Notes: generated by a model from the sequence alone, not told the origin. 64,000 bases of DNA from Agrobacterium rosae (GCF_002915175.1 NZ_NXEJ01000008.1:824962-888961), one strand, 5' to 3'; numbered from the stretch's first letter, positions 27,395 to 37,265 are shown. Numbers and translations: made by a program.

Positions 27395-28276
27395 CTAAAG
27401 AGCGAACCGGCTGACGGGTGCGCCAGCGACGGGAGCTTTAAATGAAATGACGGTACCGGCGACGCTGGCACCGTCATTTTCCGTTGTAAGGCTCGTCAGA
27501 TACAGCGTCTTGAGGTCAGGCCCGCCGAAGCACGGCATGGTTGGTCCCTTGAATGGAAATGTGTAAATTTCCTCAATCTCGCCCTCTGGCGAGAATCGGT
27601 TCAGACGACCCGCCTGAACGCCCGCGCTCCAGTAAAAACCCTCGCTATCCGTTGTCGCCCCATCCGGCCTTCCTTCGCCCGGTGCGAAGTCGTGCAGCCG
27701 TCGCGCCGGTCCCAATTGTCCGGTCTGCGGGTCGAAATCGAACACTTGCAGCAACAACCCGCTGCTATCGGAATGATACATCCGCCTGCCGTCTGGGCTC
27801 CAGGCCAGACCGTTCGAGGTCAGCATGTCGCCATCGATCACACGCGTAAAGTCACCGTTTGGCGCAACCCGGTAAAGGCGGGCATTGCCGGTCTGCGGCA
27901 CGGCCTCATCGCGCGTACCAACCCAGAAATGCCCATCCGGCCCCACCTTGCCGTCATTGAGACGGCTATCCGGTCTCCCGTTATCAGGGTCGCATAGACG
28001 GTCCAGCTTTCCGGTTGCCGGATCAAGCAGGTGGACGCCCGTCTGCAAGCCGACGACGACCATCCCGTTCTCGCAAAGGCCAAGACACCCAACGGGCGCG
28101 GGCATATCAAAGCGATCAAGATGTCCAGATTGTTCAAGCCGAAACACCGCAGGGGCCAGAATGTCGACAAACCACAGCGCACCCGAACGGTCATCCCACA
28201 CAGGCGATTCACCCACCTTGAGAGGGACGTCGATCAGCTGATGGAACGTTGGTTGGATGATGCGCGGTTGGGTCAT
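27395..28276 (-). CDS. SMP-30/gluconolactonase family lactonase
   Basis: A 293-residue six-bladed beta-propeller. The metal ligands of the family are visible: Glu in VGESPVWDDR (about residue 22), Asn/Asp in SRLNDGKVGPDGHFWVGT, Asn in LTSNGLAWSPDG and Asp in EGRPDGATTDSEGFYW. It should open a sugar lactone made by a dehydrogenase, as in oxidative sugar pathways. ATG 28276 has GAGG upstream; TTG 28282 is less likely. It lies 12 bases after the FadR-type gene, so both are one operon, opposite to the ABC transporter. Confidence 0.88.
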   Translation of the reverse strand: MTQPRIIQPTFHQLIDVPLKVGESPVWDDRSGALWFVDILAPAVFRLEQSGHLDRFDMPAPVGCLGLCENGMVVVGLQTGVHLLDPATGKLDRLCDPDNGRPDSRLNDGKVGPDGHFWVGTRDEAVPQTGNARLYRVAPNGDFTRVIDGDMLTSNGLAWSPDGRRMYHSDSSGLLLQVFDFDPQTGQLGPARRLHDFAPGEGRPDGATTDSEGFYWSAGVQAGRLNRFSPEGEIEEIYTFPFKGPTMPCFGGPDLKTLYLTSLTTENDGASVAGTVISFKAPVAGAPVSRFAL

Positions 28277-28288
28277 CTGCAATCTACC

Positions 28289-29008
28289 TCAGTTCCCGAC
28301 GCCCTCGAACATACGTGCGCGGGCTTTCAGAACGTGGTTTTTCATGGCGTCATGGGCAGCTTGTTCGCGCCGCGCGAAAATCGCTTCCACGATTGCGGTG
28401 TGCTCGTTCTGCACATCACGAACCCGTTGCGGCGTTCGTTTTAGACTGAGGCTTCGCGTCACAGATTGCCCGATGGAAAAATGCGGCTTGAACCATGCCC
28501 GGACGGTGATGTGAAACTGGTTCTGGCTCGCCATGGCAATGGCTTCATGCAAGGCGAAATCTTCATCCGCACCAAGATCACCATTCTCAAGGCAGGCTTC
28601 CAGCGCGGTAATGGCCTGTTCGATCTGCGCTCTGTCGGCGTTTTGCCAGTTGCGCGCCGCAAGCTCCGCGGCAGATGCTTCCAGCCCGGACCGGAATTCG
28701 AAAAAACGCTGAACGTCTGCCAGTGACCCCACGGGGATTTGCTGCAAGACAGACGAGTCCGGCTGCTGGCGCACATAGGAACCAGACCCTTTCCGGGACA
28801 CGATCAGATCGTCATTGCGCAACCGCTCCAGGGCTTCGCGCACCACAGGCCGCGAAGCACCGAACATCACGGCAAGGTTCTGTTCGGAAGGCAGGCGTTC
28901 GTTGACCGGAAACCGTCCGTCAGAAATCATCCCGACGATTTTTTCGTAAATCACATCGCTGAAACGCGTGTCGTTTCGTGGGGAAGCAGATGTCGCCAGA
29001 TTGTCCAT
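28289..29008 (-). CDS. GntR-family (FadR subfamily) regulator
   Basis: A 239-residue FCD-type regulator. The winged HTH is at about residues 25-75 (MFGASRPVVREALERLRNDDLIVSRKGSGSYV), and a helical FCD domain follows with D..FH-like (DEDFALHEAIAMAS) and a later histidine helix EHTAIVEAIFARR. FadR-subfamily proteins mostly respond to sugar acids or carboxylates and repress divergent catabolic operons. Its place between the lactonase and the divergent transporter makes it the likely switch of the whole 27.4-37.3 kb locus. Confidence 0.9.
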   Translation of the reverse strand: MDNLATSASPRNDTRFSDVIYEKIVGMISDGRFPVNERLPSEQNLAVMFGASRPVVREALERLRNDDLIVSRKGSGSYVRQQPDSSVLQQIPVGSLADVQRFFEFRSGLEASAAELAARNWQNADRAQIEQAITALEACLENGDLGADEDFALHEAIAMASQNQFHITVRAWFKPHFSIGQSVTRSLSLKRTPQRVRDVQNEHTAIVEAIFARREQAAHDAMKNHVLKARARMFEGVGN

Positions 29009-29267
29009 CAGCGCGCCTTTATCGGTTGCAAACCGCTGAGTTTGTTATGTTTTTAAAGTAGGTGCGGATCGAAAAGAAAAGTTGGGCGAGCACCGCGAAT
29101 GATCCATCAATAAAAAATCTGTAAAAATCTGTCAATACTTGTAATCATCTGAAAACGCCCATATGGTCTGCGTGCCGATGGAGGATTGGCATGCTGGCTG
29201 ACCGGGAGGGTCGTTGCGACGGAGCGAAAGCTCTGTTGCTGCCAGTGACTTTTTGGGAGGATAATCG

Positions 29268-31217
29268 ATGAGCGACGAGCATCTGTTTTCGCTGGGCGTA
29301 ACACGCCGAACCTTTATCGCAGGGCTTGGAGGCGTTGCTGCCGTCTCGGTTCTGGGGGGGCCTGCATTTGCTGCTGGCGGTAAAGAAGCGCCTGCCTTGG
29401 CGGCCATGGTAAAAGACGGCAAGTTGCCGCCACTGGCCGACCGATTGCCGAAAAATCCAATGGTGGTCACACCGCACGAAAAAATTGGTACCTATGGCGG
29501 CACGCTGCGTCGCGGCCTTCGTGGCTCTTCGGACCATAACGGCATTCTGCGCATGGTCGGCAACCAGGGTCTGGTGCGCTGGAACATGGACTTCACCGAA
29601 GTTCTGCCGAACCTTGCGGAAAAATGGGAAGTCAGCGACGACGCCTCGCAGTTCACATTCCATCTTATCCAAGGTGCCAAGTGGTCTGACGGCCATCCGT
29701 TCACCGCAGATGACGTTGTTTTCGCGATTGAGGACTGCATCAAGAACAAGGAGCTTTACAGCTCCGCGCCTGCGCAATTGTCCGTCGCGGGCAAAGCGGT
29801 CAATGTTGAAAAAGTCGATGACTTCACGGTGAAATTCACCTTCGCCGCACCGAACGCGCTTTATCTCGAAAACCTTGCAACCCCCCTCGGCCAGCACCCG
29901 ACGATGTTCGCCAAGCACTATTGCAGCAAGTTCCTGCCGAAATATAACACGGCGCTGGATGCCGATGTGAAGGCAGCGGGCGTTTCCAGCTGGACCGAAC
30001 TGTTCCGCGCCAAATGCGGCGATATCGAAATCCCCTCGCGCTGGTCAAATGTCGATAAGCCGACGCTTGATCCTTGGGTCGTCAAGGAGCCCTATTCCGG
30101 CGGCGCAACCCGCGTGGTCATGACACGCAATCCATATTTCTGGCAGGTCGATACCGAAGGCAATCAGTTGCCTTACATTGATGAGGTTAATTTCGGCATT
30201 TCGCAGGACGTGGAATCGCTGATGCTGAACGTCATCTCCGGCAAGATCGACATTCAGGAGCGCCATATCAGCGTTCTCGCCAACAAGCCGACCCTGTCGC
30301 AAAACATGAAAAAGGGTGATTATCGCCTGATGACGCTGGTGCCATCTGCCGCGCAGCAGTGCCAGATCTACCTCAACATCACGCACAAAGACCCGGCGAT
30401 GCGCAAGATGTTCGCCGACAAATCCTTCCGTCAGGCTCTGTCCATCGGTCTCAACCGGCAGGAAATCATCGACATCGTCTATTTCGGCCAGAGCGAAGGC
30501 TATCAGGCCGGTCCACGTCCGACCCATCCCTGGTATCACGAAAAACTGGCCCGCCAGAACACGGACTATGATGCCGACAAGGCCAACGAACTGCTCGATA
30601 AAGCAGGATACGACAAGAAAAACGGCAATGGCATTCGTCTGCGTCCCGATGGCCAGCCGGTGTTCTTCTCCATCGATGTTATTCCAACGCTTTATCCCGA
30701 TCTGGTCGATTCGCTGGAACTGGTGAAAGCGCAGTGGGCGCAGATCGGTGTGGATATCAAGGTCAACACCATCGAGCGTGCGCTTTACTATACACGCGGC
30801 GATGACAATGCCCATGATGCAGCCGTCTGGCCGGGTCCGGGCGGTCTCGACCCGATGCTCGATCCACGCGACTTCTTCGCCTTCCACCCGCAGGGGTCGC
30901 GCTACGCAATCCCCTGGGCACTGTGGTACACATCAAATGGCCAGAAGGGTGAAGAGCCGCCGGAAAGCCAGAAGCAGCGCTTCAAGCTGTTCGATGAGGC
31001 ACGGTCCACAGCCGATCTTGCCAAGCGCGGCGAGAAGATGAAGCAGATTTTCGACATTGCAGCGGAAGAGTTCGAGACCATCGGTCTTTGCCTCGCCGTC
31101 GGTGGTTTTGGCATCATCCGCAACAATCTGCGCAACGTGCCGGAAACGGAGCCGGACAGCTGGACATGGCCGAACCCCGGTCCCGCGCTGCCGCAACAGT
31201 TCACCTTCACAAGCTAA
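29268..31217 (+). CDS. Family 5 ABC transporter substrate-binding protein (Tat exported)
   Basis: A 649-residue solute-binding protein of the peptide/nickel/oligosaccharide group. A twin-arginine signal, VTRRTFIAGLGG, is followed by a hydrophobic stretch ending in FAAGG, so export is folded via Tat. Landmarks: TFHLIQGAKWSDGHPFTADDVVFAIED (family signature), FTVKFTFAAPNALYLE and KSFRQALSIGLNRQEIIDIV. Length is at the large end of the family, as in binding proteins for oligosaccharides such as the rhizobial AgpA type. GGGAGG precedes ATG 29268. Confidence 0.92.
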   Translation: MSDEHLFSLGVTRRTFIAGLGGVAAVSVLGGPAFAAGGKEAPALAAMVKDGKLPPLADRLPKNPMVVTPHEKIGTYGGTLRRGLRGSSDHNGILRMVGNQGLVRWNMDFTEVLPNLAEKWEVSDDASQFTFHLIQGAKWSDGHPFTADDVVFAIEDCIKNKELYSSAPAQLSVAGKAVNVEKVDDFTVKFTFAAPNALYLENLATPLGQHPTMFAKHYCSKFLPKYNTALDADVKAAGVSSWTELFRAKCGDIEIPSRWSNVDKPTLDPWVVKEPYSGGATRVVMTRNPYFWQVDTEGNQLPYIDEVNFGISQDVESLMLNVISGKIDIQERHISVLANKPTLSQNMKKGDYRLMTLVPSAAQQCQIYLNITHKDPAMRKMFADKSFRQALSIGLNRQEIIDIVYFGQSEGYQAGPRPTHPWYHEKLARQNTDYDADKANELLDKAGYDKKNGNGIRLRPDGQPVFFSIDVIPTLYPDLVDSLELVKAQWAQIGVDIKVNTIERALYYTRGDDNAHDAAVWPGPGGLDPMLDPRDFFAFHPQGSRYAIPWALWYTSNGQKGEEPPESQKQRFKLFDEARSTADLAKRGEKMKQIFDIAAEEFETIGLCLAVGGFGIIRNNLRNVPETEPDSWTWPNPGPALPQQFTFTS

Positions 31218-31231
31218 CAACGCCACTTTGG

Positions 31232-31257
31232 CGTCGCCGTCTCAAGGCGGCGACGCT
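31232..31257 (+). promoter_or_regulatory. Intercistronic hairpin after the binding-protein gene
   Basis: GCGTCGCCG / CGGCGACGC form a 9-bp stem with an 8-base loop, preceded by a smaller ACGCCA/TGGCGT hairpin at 31221-31235 that competes for overlapping bases. It lies in the 117-base gap between binding protein and first permease. A role in mRNA stabilisation or partial termination is inferred by analogy. Confidence 0.5.
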
Positions 31258-31334
31258 TTCAGTCTGTGTCGACCGCCCGCATCCGTCGTTCAGTGACGGT
31301 GGCGTGCGCGGTAAAATGTGATTGCGAGAGCGAC

Positions 31335-32321
31335 ATGCTGATTTTCATCGTCAAACGCCTGCTGTGGATGATCCCGTCCCTGTTTGCCGTCAGTTTTCTG
31401 GCCTTCGTGCTGATCCAGCTGCCACCCGGCGACTATGTGACGACATACATCGCAACACTGGCCGCCTCCAACGAAGTCATCGACCACAACACGGCAGCGC
31501 AATTGCGTGAACGTTTCGGCCTCGATGACCCGATGATCATTCAATATCTGAAATGGATATGGGGCATCATCAGCCGCGGCGATTTCGGCATATCCTTCGA
31601 GTGGCAACAGCCTGTGTCGGGCCTCATCTGGGAACGCATGGCGCTGACGCTGGTGCTGGCCGTTGTAAGCCTTCTGGCCACTTGGGCCATCGCCCTTCCC
31701 ATCGGCGTCTACTCCGCCGTGCGCAAATACTCGATTGGCGATTATCTCTTCACGGCCTTTTCCTTTTTCGGCCTTTCAGTGCCGTCTTTCCTGCTGGCGC
31801 TGGTGCTGATGTATATCGCGGCGGTCGAGTTCGGGGCGGATGTCGGCGGGCTGTTTTCGCCGGAATATGAGACGGCGTCTTGGAGCATCGGCAAGATGGT
31901 CGATCTCATGGCGCATATCTGGTTGCCGGTCGCCATCCTCGCCATTTCCTCCACCGCCAGCCTCATCCGCGTCATGCGCGCCAATATGCTGGATGAGTTG
32001 CCGAAACCCTATGTCACCACGGCACGCGCCAAGGGCCTGTCGGAGTTTCGCCTGCTGACGAAATATCCCCTGCGCATTGCGCTCAATCCTTTCATTTCCA
32101 CCATTGCATGGCTGCTGCCCAACCTCATTTCGGGTTCTGTCGTTGTCGCCATTGTGCTGAACCTGCCCACTGCCGCACCGCTGCTTTTGCAGTCGCTGAT
32201 GGCGCAGGACATGTATCTCGCCGGGGCCTTCGTGCTCCTGATCTGCGCACTGACGCTGATCGGATCGCTCATCAGCGACATTCTGCTGGCGCTGGTCGAT
32301 CCGCGCATCCGTCTCGAATAG
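31335..32321 (+). CDS. ABC transporter permease, DppB type
   Basis: A 328-residue inner-membrane protein of the family 5 transporter. The N-terminal helix FIVKRLLWMIPSLFAVSFLAF is typical of DppB/OppB, and the EAA-like loop is YVTTARAKGLSEFRLLTKYPLRIAL. ATG 31335 is chosen because the first helix starts right there; a longer frame from 31266 adds an unlikely basic leader. The Shine-Dalgarno is poor (GAGAGCG), unlike the two downstream genes. Confidence 0.92.
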   Translation: MLIFIVKRLLWMIPSLFAVSFLAFVLIQLPPGDYVTTYIATLAASNEVIDHNTAAQLRERFGLDDPMIIQYLKWIWGIISRGDFGISFEWQQPVSGLIWERMALTLVLAVVSLLATWAIALPIGVYSAVRKYSIGDYLFTAFSFFGLSVPSFLLALVLMYIAAVEFGADVGGLFSPEYETASWSIGKMVDLMAHIWLPVAILAISSTASLIRVMRANMLDELPKPYVTTARAKGLSEFRLLTKYPLRIALNPFISTIAWLLPNLISGSVVVAIVLNLPTAAPLLLQSLMAQDMYLAGAFVLLICALTLIGSLISDILLALVDPRIRLE

Positions 32322-32330
32322 GAGGGCGTC

Positions 32331-33455
32331 ATGAGTGACATTGCCATCACCACCGCTGTCCGCCCGGACCGCGCCGCCGTCGCCTCACAATGGCAGCTCA
32401 TCTGGTGGGCGTTCAAACGCCACCGGCTGGCCATGGCCGCGCTGTTCATCACCGTCGCCATGTATATCGTGGCGCTCGTACCTGGCTTTTTTGCCATCAA
32501 TGATCCGGTGCTGCAAAACGCCCGCGCCACGTTCTATCCGCCGCAACGGGTCCATTTCATCGATACGACAGATGGTTTCTCCGTCGGCCTGCACTATTAT
32601 CCGCTAAAGTTGACGCGTGATCCCGAAACGCTGGCCGCCGTCTTCGTGGAAGACACAGGCAAGAAAATCCCGATCCAGCTTTTCGGTCGAGGATACGAAT
32701 ACTCCATCTTTGGCCTGTTCAACACCAATATCCACCTCTTGGCCTCGACCGACAAGACACGGCCACTCTTCCTTTTCGGGGCAGATCGTCTGGGGCGCGA
32801 TGTCTTTAGCCGCGTGGTGCAGGGGTCGCAGATTTCGCTGTCTATCGGTCTCGTCGGCGTCTTCTTCTCGCTGCTGCTTGGCGTCGTCTTAGGTGGCATC
32901 TCCGGCTATTATGGTGGGCGCATCGATTTCGTCATGCAGCGCGTGATCGATTTCGTGCTGTCGTTGCCCACCATCCCCATCTGGCTTGCCATGGCCGCAG
33001 CACTGCCGCAGGGCTGGCCCGCCACGTTGCAATATATGATGATCACCATCATCCTCTCGCTCACCGGCTGGGCGCAGCTTGCCCGCGTGGTGCGTGGCCG
33101 CTTCCTGTCGCTCAGAACCGAGGAATTCGTGGCGGCAGCCCGTCTGGATGGCGTGCCGGAAGGCCGCATCATCTTCCGCCATATGCTGCCCAGCTTTTCC
33201 AGCCACATCATCGCTTCGGTCACACTGGCCGTCCCGGCGATGATCCTTGCCGAGACTTCGCTGTCCTTCCTCGGCCTTGGCCTGCAACCGCCCACCATTT
33301 CCTGGGGCGTGCTGCTGCGCGAGGCCCAGAATATTCGCTCCATCGCAACCGCACCCTGGCTGTTTCTGCCCGGTGTCGCTGTGGTCGTCGCCGTCATGGC
33401 GCTCAACCTGCTCGGTGACGGTCTGCGTGATGCTGCCGATCCCTACAACAAGTGA
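32331..33455 (+). CDS. ABC transporter permease, DppC type
   Basis: A 374-residue permease, partner of the preceding DppB-like protein. After a first helix (MAALFITVAMYIVALVPGFF) a long periplasmic region of about 110 residues follows, which is longer than in simple DppC proteins. The core has GADRLGRDVFSRVVQGSQISL, the DppC signature, and the coupling loop EFVAAARLDGVPEGRIIFRHMLP. GGAGGG lies before ATG 32331, nine bases after the previous stop. Confidence 0.92.
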   Translation: MSDIAITTAVRPDRAAVASQWQLIWWAFKRHRLAMAALFITVAMYIVALVPGFFAINDPVLQNARATFYPPQRVHFIDTTDGFSVGLHYYPLKLTRDPETLAAVFVEDTGKKIPIQLFGRGYEYSIFGLFNTNIHLLASTDKTRPLFLFGADRLGRDVFSRVVQGSQISLSIGLVGVFFSLLLGVVLGGISGYYGGRIDFVMQRVIDFVLSLPTIPIWLAMAAALPQGWPATLQYMMITIILSLTGWAQLARVVRGRFLSLRTEEFVAAARLDGVPEGRIIFRHMLPSFSSHIIASVTLAVPAMILAETSLSFLGLGLQPPTISWGVLLREAQNIRSIATAPWLFLPGVAVVVAVMALNLLGDGLRDAADPYNK

Positions 33456-33463
33456 GGCCACAG

Positions 33464-35188
33464 ATGAGCGATATTCTCCCAATCAAGCCTGCAAAGCCGC
33501 TCCTCGAAGTCCGCAATCTCGTCACGGAATTTCCAGTGCGCAATGGCGTGTTCCGCGCCGTCAACGACCTTTCGTTTTCGATTGATCCGGGCAAGACCTT
33601 GTGCGTGGTGGGCGAAAGCGGCTCCGGCAAATCCGTCACCGCCCGCTCCATCCTGCAGATCATCGATAGCCCCGGCCACATCGCGTCCGGCTCCATCATC
33701 CTCAACCGTGCGAATGGAACGACGCTCGATCTGGCAAAGCTCGATCCGCGGAGCCGCGCCATTCGTTCGGTGCGCGGTGCCGATATTTCGATGATTTTCC
33801 AGGAGCCGATGTCTTCGCTTTCGCCGGTGCATACGGTTGGTGATCAGATTACCGAAGTGCTGCGCCTGCATCTGAAAATGAGCAAGGCGCAGGCGAGGGC
33901 GGAAGCCATCGAATTGCTGCGGCAGGTGGAAATCCCCAACCCGGAAACCGCGTTGGACAGATACGCTTTCCAATATTCCGGCGGCATGCGCCAGCGTGCC
34001 ATGATCGCCATGGCGCTGGCCTGCAAACCGCAATTGCTGATCGCCGATGAGCCGACGACCGCGCTTGACGTCACCACGCAGGCCGAAATCCTTGATCTCA
34101 TCGCCCGTCTGCAAAAGGCGCATGGCATGGCCGTGCTGTTCATCACCCATGACATGGGCGTGGTGGCACAGATTGCCGATGACGTGCTGGTTATGCATCA
34201 CGGCGTAGCCAAGGAATACGGCACTGTCGAACAAATCTTCCACAGCCCGCAAGACCCTTACACCCGCATGCTGATCGGCTCGGTCTTGAAGCTCGAACAG
34301 AAGGCTGAAATACGGCTCGCCCGCCCGCCGCTCGATCTCACCGCCTCACCCATTCTCGAGGTCAAGGACCTGTCCATGCACTTCGGCGAGATGAAAGCGC
34401 TGGACGGCGTGTCCATCAAGCTGCTGCCGGGTGAAACGCTCGGCATCGTCGGTGAAAGCGGCTCCGGCAAGACCACCATGGGCCGCTCCATCATGCGGCT
34501 TTATGATCCAACCGGCGGTGAGATGCTGTACCGCAAGACCGATGGTACTGTCGTTGATCTCGCCAAGATCGAAGGCGCGGAACTCAAAGCCGCGCGGCGC
34601 GAACTGCGCATGGTGTTTCAAGACCCTTTTGGCTCTCTCAACCCGCGCATGACGGTGGCGCAGGTCATCGGTGAACCGCTTCTGGTCAACGGCATTGCCA
34701 GGGGCAAAGAACTGGATGAGCGCGTCTGCGCGCTGATGGATCAGGTCGGGCTGGACCCTGCCGGGCGTGAACGCTACCCGCACGCCTTTTCCGGCGGCCA
34801 GCGTCAGCGCATCGGCATTGCCCGCGCCATTACGCTCAAACCGCGCATCATCGTTGCGGACGAAGCCACCTCGGCGCTCGATGTCTCCGTCCGCTTCCAG
34901 GTGCTGGATTTGCTGATGCGACTACAGGACGAACTTGGCCTCGCTTACATCTTCATCTCCCACGATATCGGCGTCATCAGATATATGTGCGACCGCGTCG
35001 GCGTCATGTATCGCGGCAAGCTGGTGGAAGTGGGCGACGCGGAAAAGGTCTGCAACGCGCCGGATCATCCCTACACCCAGGCGCTTCTCTCCGCCATTCC
35101 ACGGCCTGATCCACGTGATCGGGATCGCACCCGCCGTTTCCGTTACATCGAACCTGCCGCCGTCAAGACCGAAAGCAAAGCTGGTTGA
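33464..35188 (+). CDS. Fused dual ATP-binding protein, DppD-DppF type
   Basis: A 574-residue tandem ATPase. The first half has Walker A GESGSGKS near residue 45, signature SGGMRQRAMIAMAL and LLIADEPTTALDV. The second has its own Walker A GESGSGKT near residue 330, SGGQRQRIGIARA and IIVADEATSALDV, each ending with the oligopeptide-type C-terminal zone (DPYTRMLIGSVL; HPYTQALLSAIP). The fusion replaces the usual pair of ATPase genes. ATG 33464 with GAGG upstream; eight bases separate it from the permease. Confidence 0.94.
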   Translation: MSDILPIKPAKPLLEVRNLVTEFPVRNGVFRAVNDLSFSIDPGKTLCVVGESGSGKSVTARSILQIIDSPGHIASGSIILNRANGTTLDLAKLDPRSRAIRSVRGADISMIFQEPMSSLSPVHTVGDQITEVLRLHLKMSKAQARAEAIELLRQVEIPNPETALDRYAFQYSGGMRQRAMIAMALACKPQLLIADEPTTALDVTTQAEILDLIARLQKAHGMAVLFITHDMGVVAQIADDVLVMHHGVAKEYGTVEQIFHSPQDPYTRMLIGSVLKLEQKAEIRLARPPLDLTASPILEVKDLSMHFGEMKALDGVSIKLLPGETLGIVGESGSGKTTMGRSIMRLYDPTGGEMLYRKTDGTVVDLAKIEGAELKAARRELRMVFQDPFGSLNPRMTVAQVIGEPLLVNGIARGKELDERVCALMDQVGLDPAGRERYPHAFSGGQRQRIGIARAITLKPRIIVADEATSALDVSVRFQVLDLLMRLQDELGLAYIFISHDIGVIRYMCDRVGVMYRGKLVEVGDAEKVCNAPDHPYTQALLSAIPRPDPRDRDRTRRFRYIEPAAVKTESKAG

Positions 35189-35227
35189 TACGGCGCCCGT
35201 GCTAAAATCCATGAGGAAGACAAGAGC

Positions 35228-36415
35228 ATGAAAATCGATCGCATGCGGGTATTCGTCACCCGCGACAAGGACCGCCCGCGTGTCGTCGTGGCGCTGGATA
35301 CCGATGACGGGCTGACCGGCTGGGGTGAGTGCTACAATCATGGCCCCGATCTCGCACTGCCGCCGATCCTAGATTACCTCTATAATTTCCTGGCGGGCCA
35401 AGACCCGACGCGGGTCGAATACCTCTATAATCTCATGCTCCAGCAGAACCGCTTTCCGCCCGGTGCGCTTGGCCTATCTGCCATGTCCGCCCTCGACCAT
35501 TGCCTGTGGGACCTTGCCGCCAAGGCCGCCGGAGTGCCGGTCTACAAGCTGCTGGGCGGCGAAGTTCGTGACCGCATCAAGGTCTATGCCGGCGTCTATA
35601 CAGCACCGGATGCACCGGCAGCCAAGGAAGAATTCGACCGTCTGAATGAAGAATGGGGCTTCACGGCTTTCAAACTCAGCCCCTGGCGTCTCGATATCCA
35701 CGCCCATCGCTGGGGTGAGGTCGTCAGAAGTTCGGCGGAGTATTTCCGTTCGCTGCGCGAAACTGTGCGCTCCGATTACGACATCGCCTTCGATGCCCAC
35801 GCCAAGATTTTCGAACCCGCTGCCGCCCGTCAGCTCGGCAATGCACTGGCCCCTTACGATCCGTTGTTCTTTGAGGAACCTCTACGCCCGGAAAATATCG
35901 AGATGTGGGGAGACCTGAAACAGGGCCTCAACTGCACACTGGCCACGGGCGAAAGCCTTTATAACCGCAATGAATTTCTGCGGCTCTTGCAGGTCAAGGG
36001 TGCTGATATCATCCAGCCGGATATCTGCGTCGTCGGCGGTATCTCCGAAATGCGCCGCATCGCAACGCTGGCGGAAGCGCATTTCGTCAGTATTGCGCCG
36101 CACAACCCCATGGGGCCGCTCGCTACAGCCGTCAACGTTCACTTTTCTGCCGCACAACAGAACTTCCGCATTCTGGAATACCGCCTGCCAAAGGGTCAAT
36201 GCTACGTCTATGGCGGCACCGATCTGGAAAAGCGTGAAGACGAAACGCGCTACGTGGTCGATCCCTATCTGCCGAAGGATGGCTATCTCGAATTGCGGCC
36301 GGATCGCCCCGGCTGGGGTGTCGAGATGAATGAAAAGGCCATGCAGGAAGACGGTTATATCCACTGGCAACGCCGGGTTCCAAAGCGACCAGACGGCTCC
36401 TATGCCTTTGCCTGA
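35228..36415 (+). CDS. Enolase-superfamily sugar-acid dehydratase (mandelate racemase/muconate lactonizing type)
   Basis: A 395-residue member of the mandelate racemase group. The capping domain spans residues 1-115. The barrel has the first metal ligand in IAFDAHAKIFEP, the second in FFEEPLRPENIEMW, the third in LATGESLYNR, and a catalytic His in SIAPHNPMGPL. The D-x-H arrangement at the first metal ligand is shared with galactonate/gluconate/mannonate dehydratases. It likely dehydrates the aldonic acid released by the nearby lactonase to a 2-keto-3-deoxy acid; the actual sugar is not determined. It follows the transporter by 39 bases. Confidence 0.88.
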   Translation: MKIDRMRVFVTRDKDRPRVVVALDTDDGLTGWGECYNHGPDLALPPILDYLYNFLAGQDPTRVEYLYNLMLQQNRFPPGALGLSAMSALDHCLWDLAAKAAGVPVYKLLGGEVRDRIKVYAGVYTAPDAPAAKEEFDRLNEEWGFTAFKLSPWRLDIHAHRWGEVVRSSAEYFRSLRETVRSDYDIAFDAHAKIFEPAAARQLGNALAPYDPLFFEEPLRPENIEMWGDLKQGLNCTLATGESLYNRNEFLRLLQVKGADIIQPDICVVGGISEMRRIATLAEAHFVSIAPHNPMGPLATAVNVHFSAAQQNFRILEYRLPKGQCYVYGGTDLEKREDETRYVVDPYLPKDGYLELRPDRPGWGVEMNEKAMQEDGYIHWQRRVPKRPDGSYAFA

Positions 36416-37265
36416 TGTAATTTCAATTGACAGCGGGTCGTTCTCGGCCCGCATCTGTCCCGCATGGGGCGGGCGCATGACGCATCTCACCCACGCGCAG
36501 TTTGGCGATATCTTGATGCCAACAGAAACGGATGTGTTCGATCCCTGGAACTGGCCGAAAGCCGGGGCCTATCCGCTGTTTCCCTATCATAACCGCCTCT
36601 ATGGCGCGTCTTTCGTGCATGGAGGCGTCGCATATAACGTCCTGCCAAATCCAGCACTCGGCAAGGATGCCACCCACGGCCCTGCGCACCGTCGCCCATG
36701 GCACCTAGCAAGTCAGACGTCGGATAAGGCCGTGCTCGCACTTGCCTATGAAGCGGATGACGAGTGGCCCTTTGCATTCGGAGCGCAGCAGTCATTTACG
36801 CTTACTGCGCAAGGGCTGACGGTGCAGCTAACACTCACCAACAAAGCAGAGGTCCCGGCACCCGCCGCCATCGGCTGGCATCCCTATTTTGCCGCGGGGC
36901 TGGATCGTGAAGCGCAAACGGATGCGGCGCTTGCCTATCCGCTGGACGATCATGACCTTCCCACAGGCGAGCCACCCGTCGCCCGCTCTACGAAGTTTTT
37001 ACCGGCGCTCGCGGGTTACACGAAACATTTCGCGCAGTGGTCACATGCAAAGATTATTCTGAAAGATAGCCGGTCGCTCGTGATAGAGGCCGATCCGGTC
37101 CTGAGCCATCTCGCTGCCCACCGGACGGAACGCTACATCTGCCTTGAGCCAGTTTCCATGGCTGCTGGAACCCTGTACCAGCCTGAGGCCCAGCGTGGCG
37201 ATTTAGGCCTTAAGATACAGGCTCCAGGTGAAAGCCTTATCGGCAGCATGAGGCTCAGCCTTTAG
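36402..37265 (+). CDS. Aldose 1-epimerase (mutarotase) family protein
   Basis: A 287-residue galactose-mutarotase-fold protein that interconverts sugar anomers. Landmarks: ARICPAWGGRMTHLTH, YPLFPYHNRLYGAS, and HGPAHRRPWHLAS and IGWHPYF near the catalytic histidines, with the late ICLEPVSM containing the catalytic Glu. ATG 36402 overlaps the end of the dehydratase gene by 14 bases, suggesting coupling, although its ribosome binding site is weak. In this locus it would supply the beta anomer to a dehydrogenase encoded elsewhere. Confidence 0.85.
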   Translation: MPLPDVISIDSGSFSARICPAWGGRMTHLTHAQFGDILMPTETDVFDPWNWPKAGAYPLFPYHNRLYGASFVHGGVAYNVLPNPALGKDATHGPAHRRPWHLASQTSDKAVLALAYEADDEWPFAFGAQQSFTLTAQGLTVQLTLTNKAEVPAPAAIGWHPYFAAGLDREAQTDAALAYPLDDHDLPTGEPPVARSTKFLPALAGYTKHFAQWSHAKIILKDSRSLVIEADPVLSHLAAHRTERYICLEPVSMAAGTLYQPEAQRGDLGLKIQAPGESLIGSMRLSL

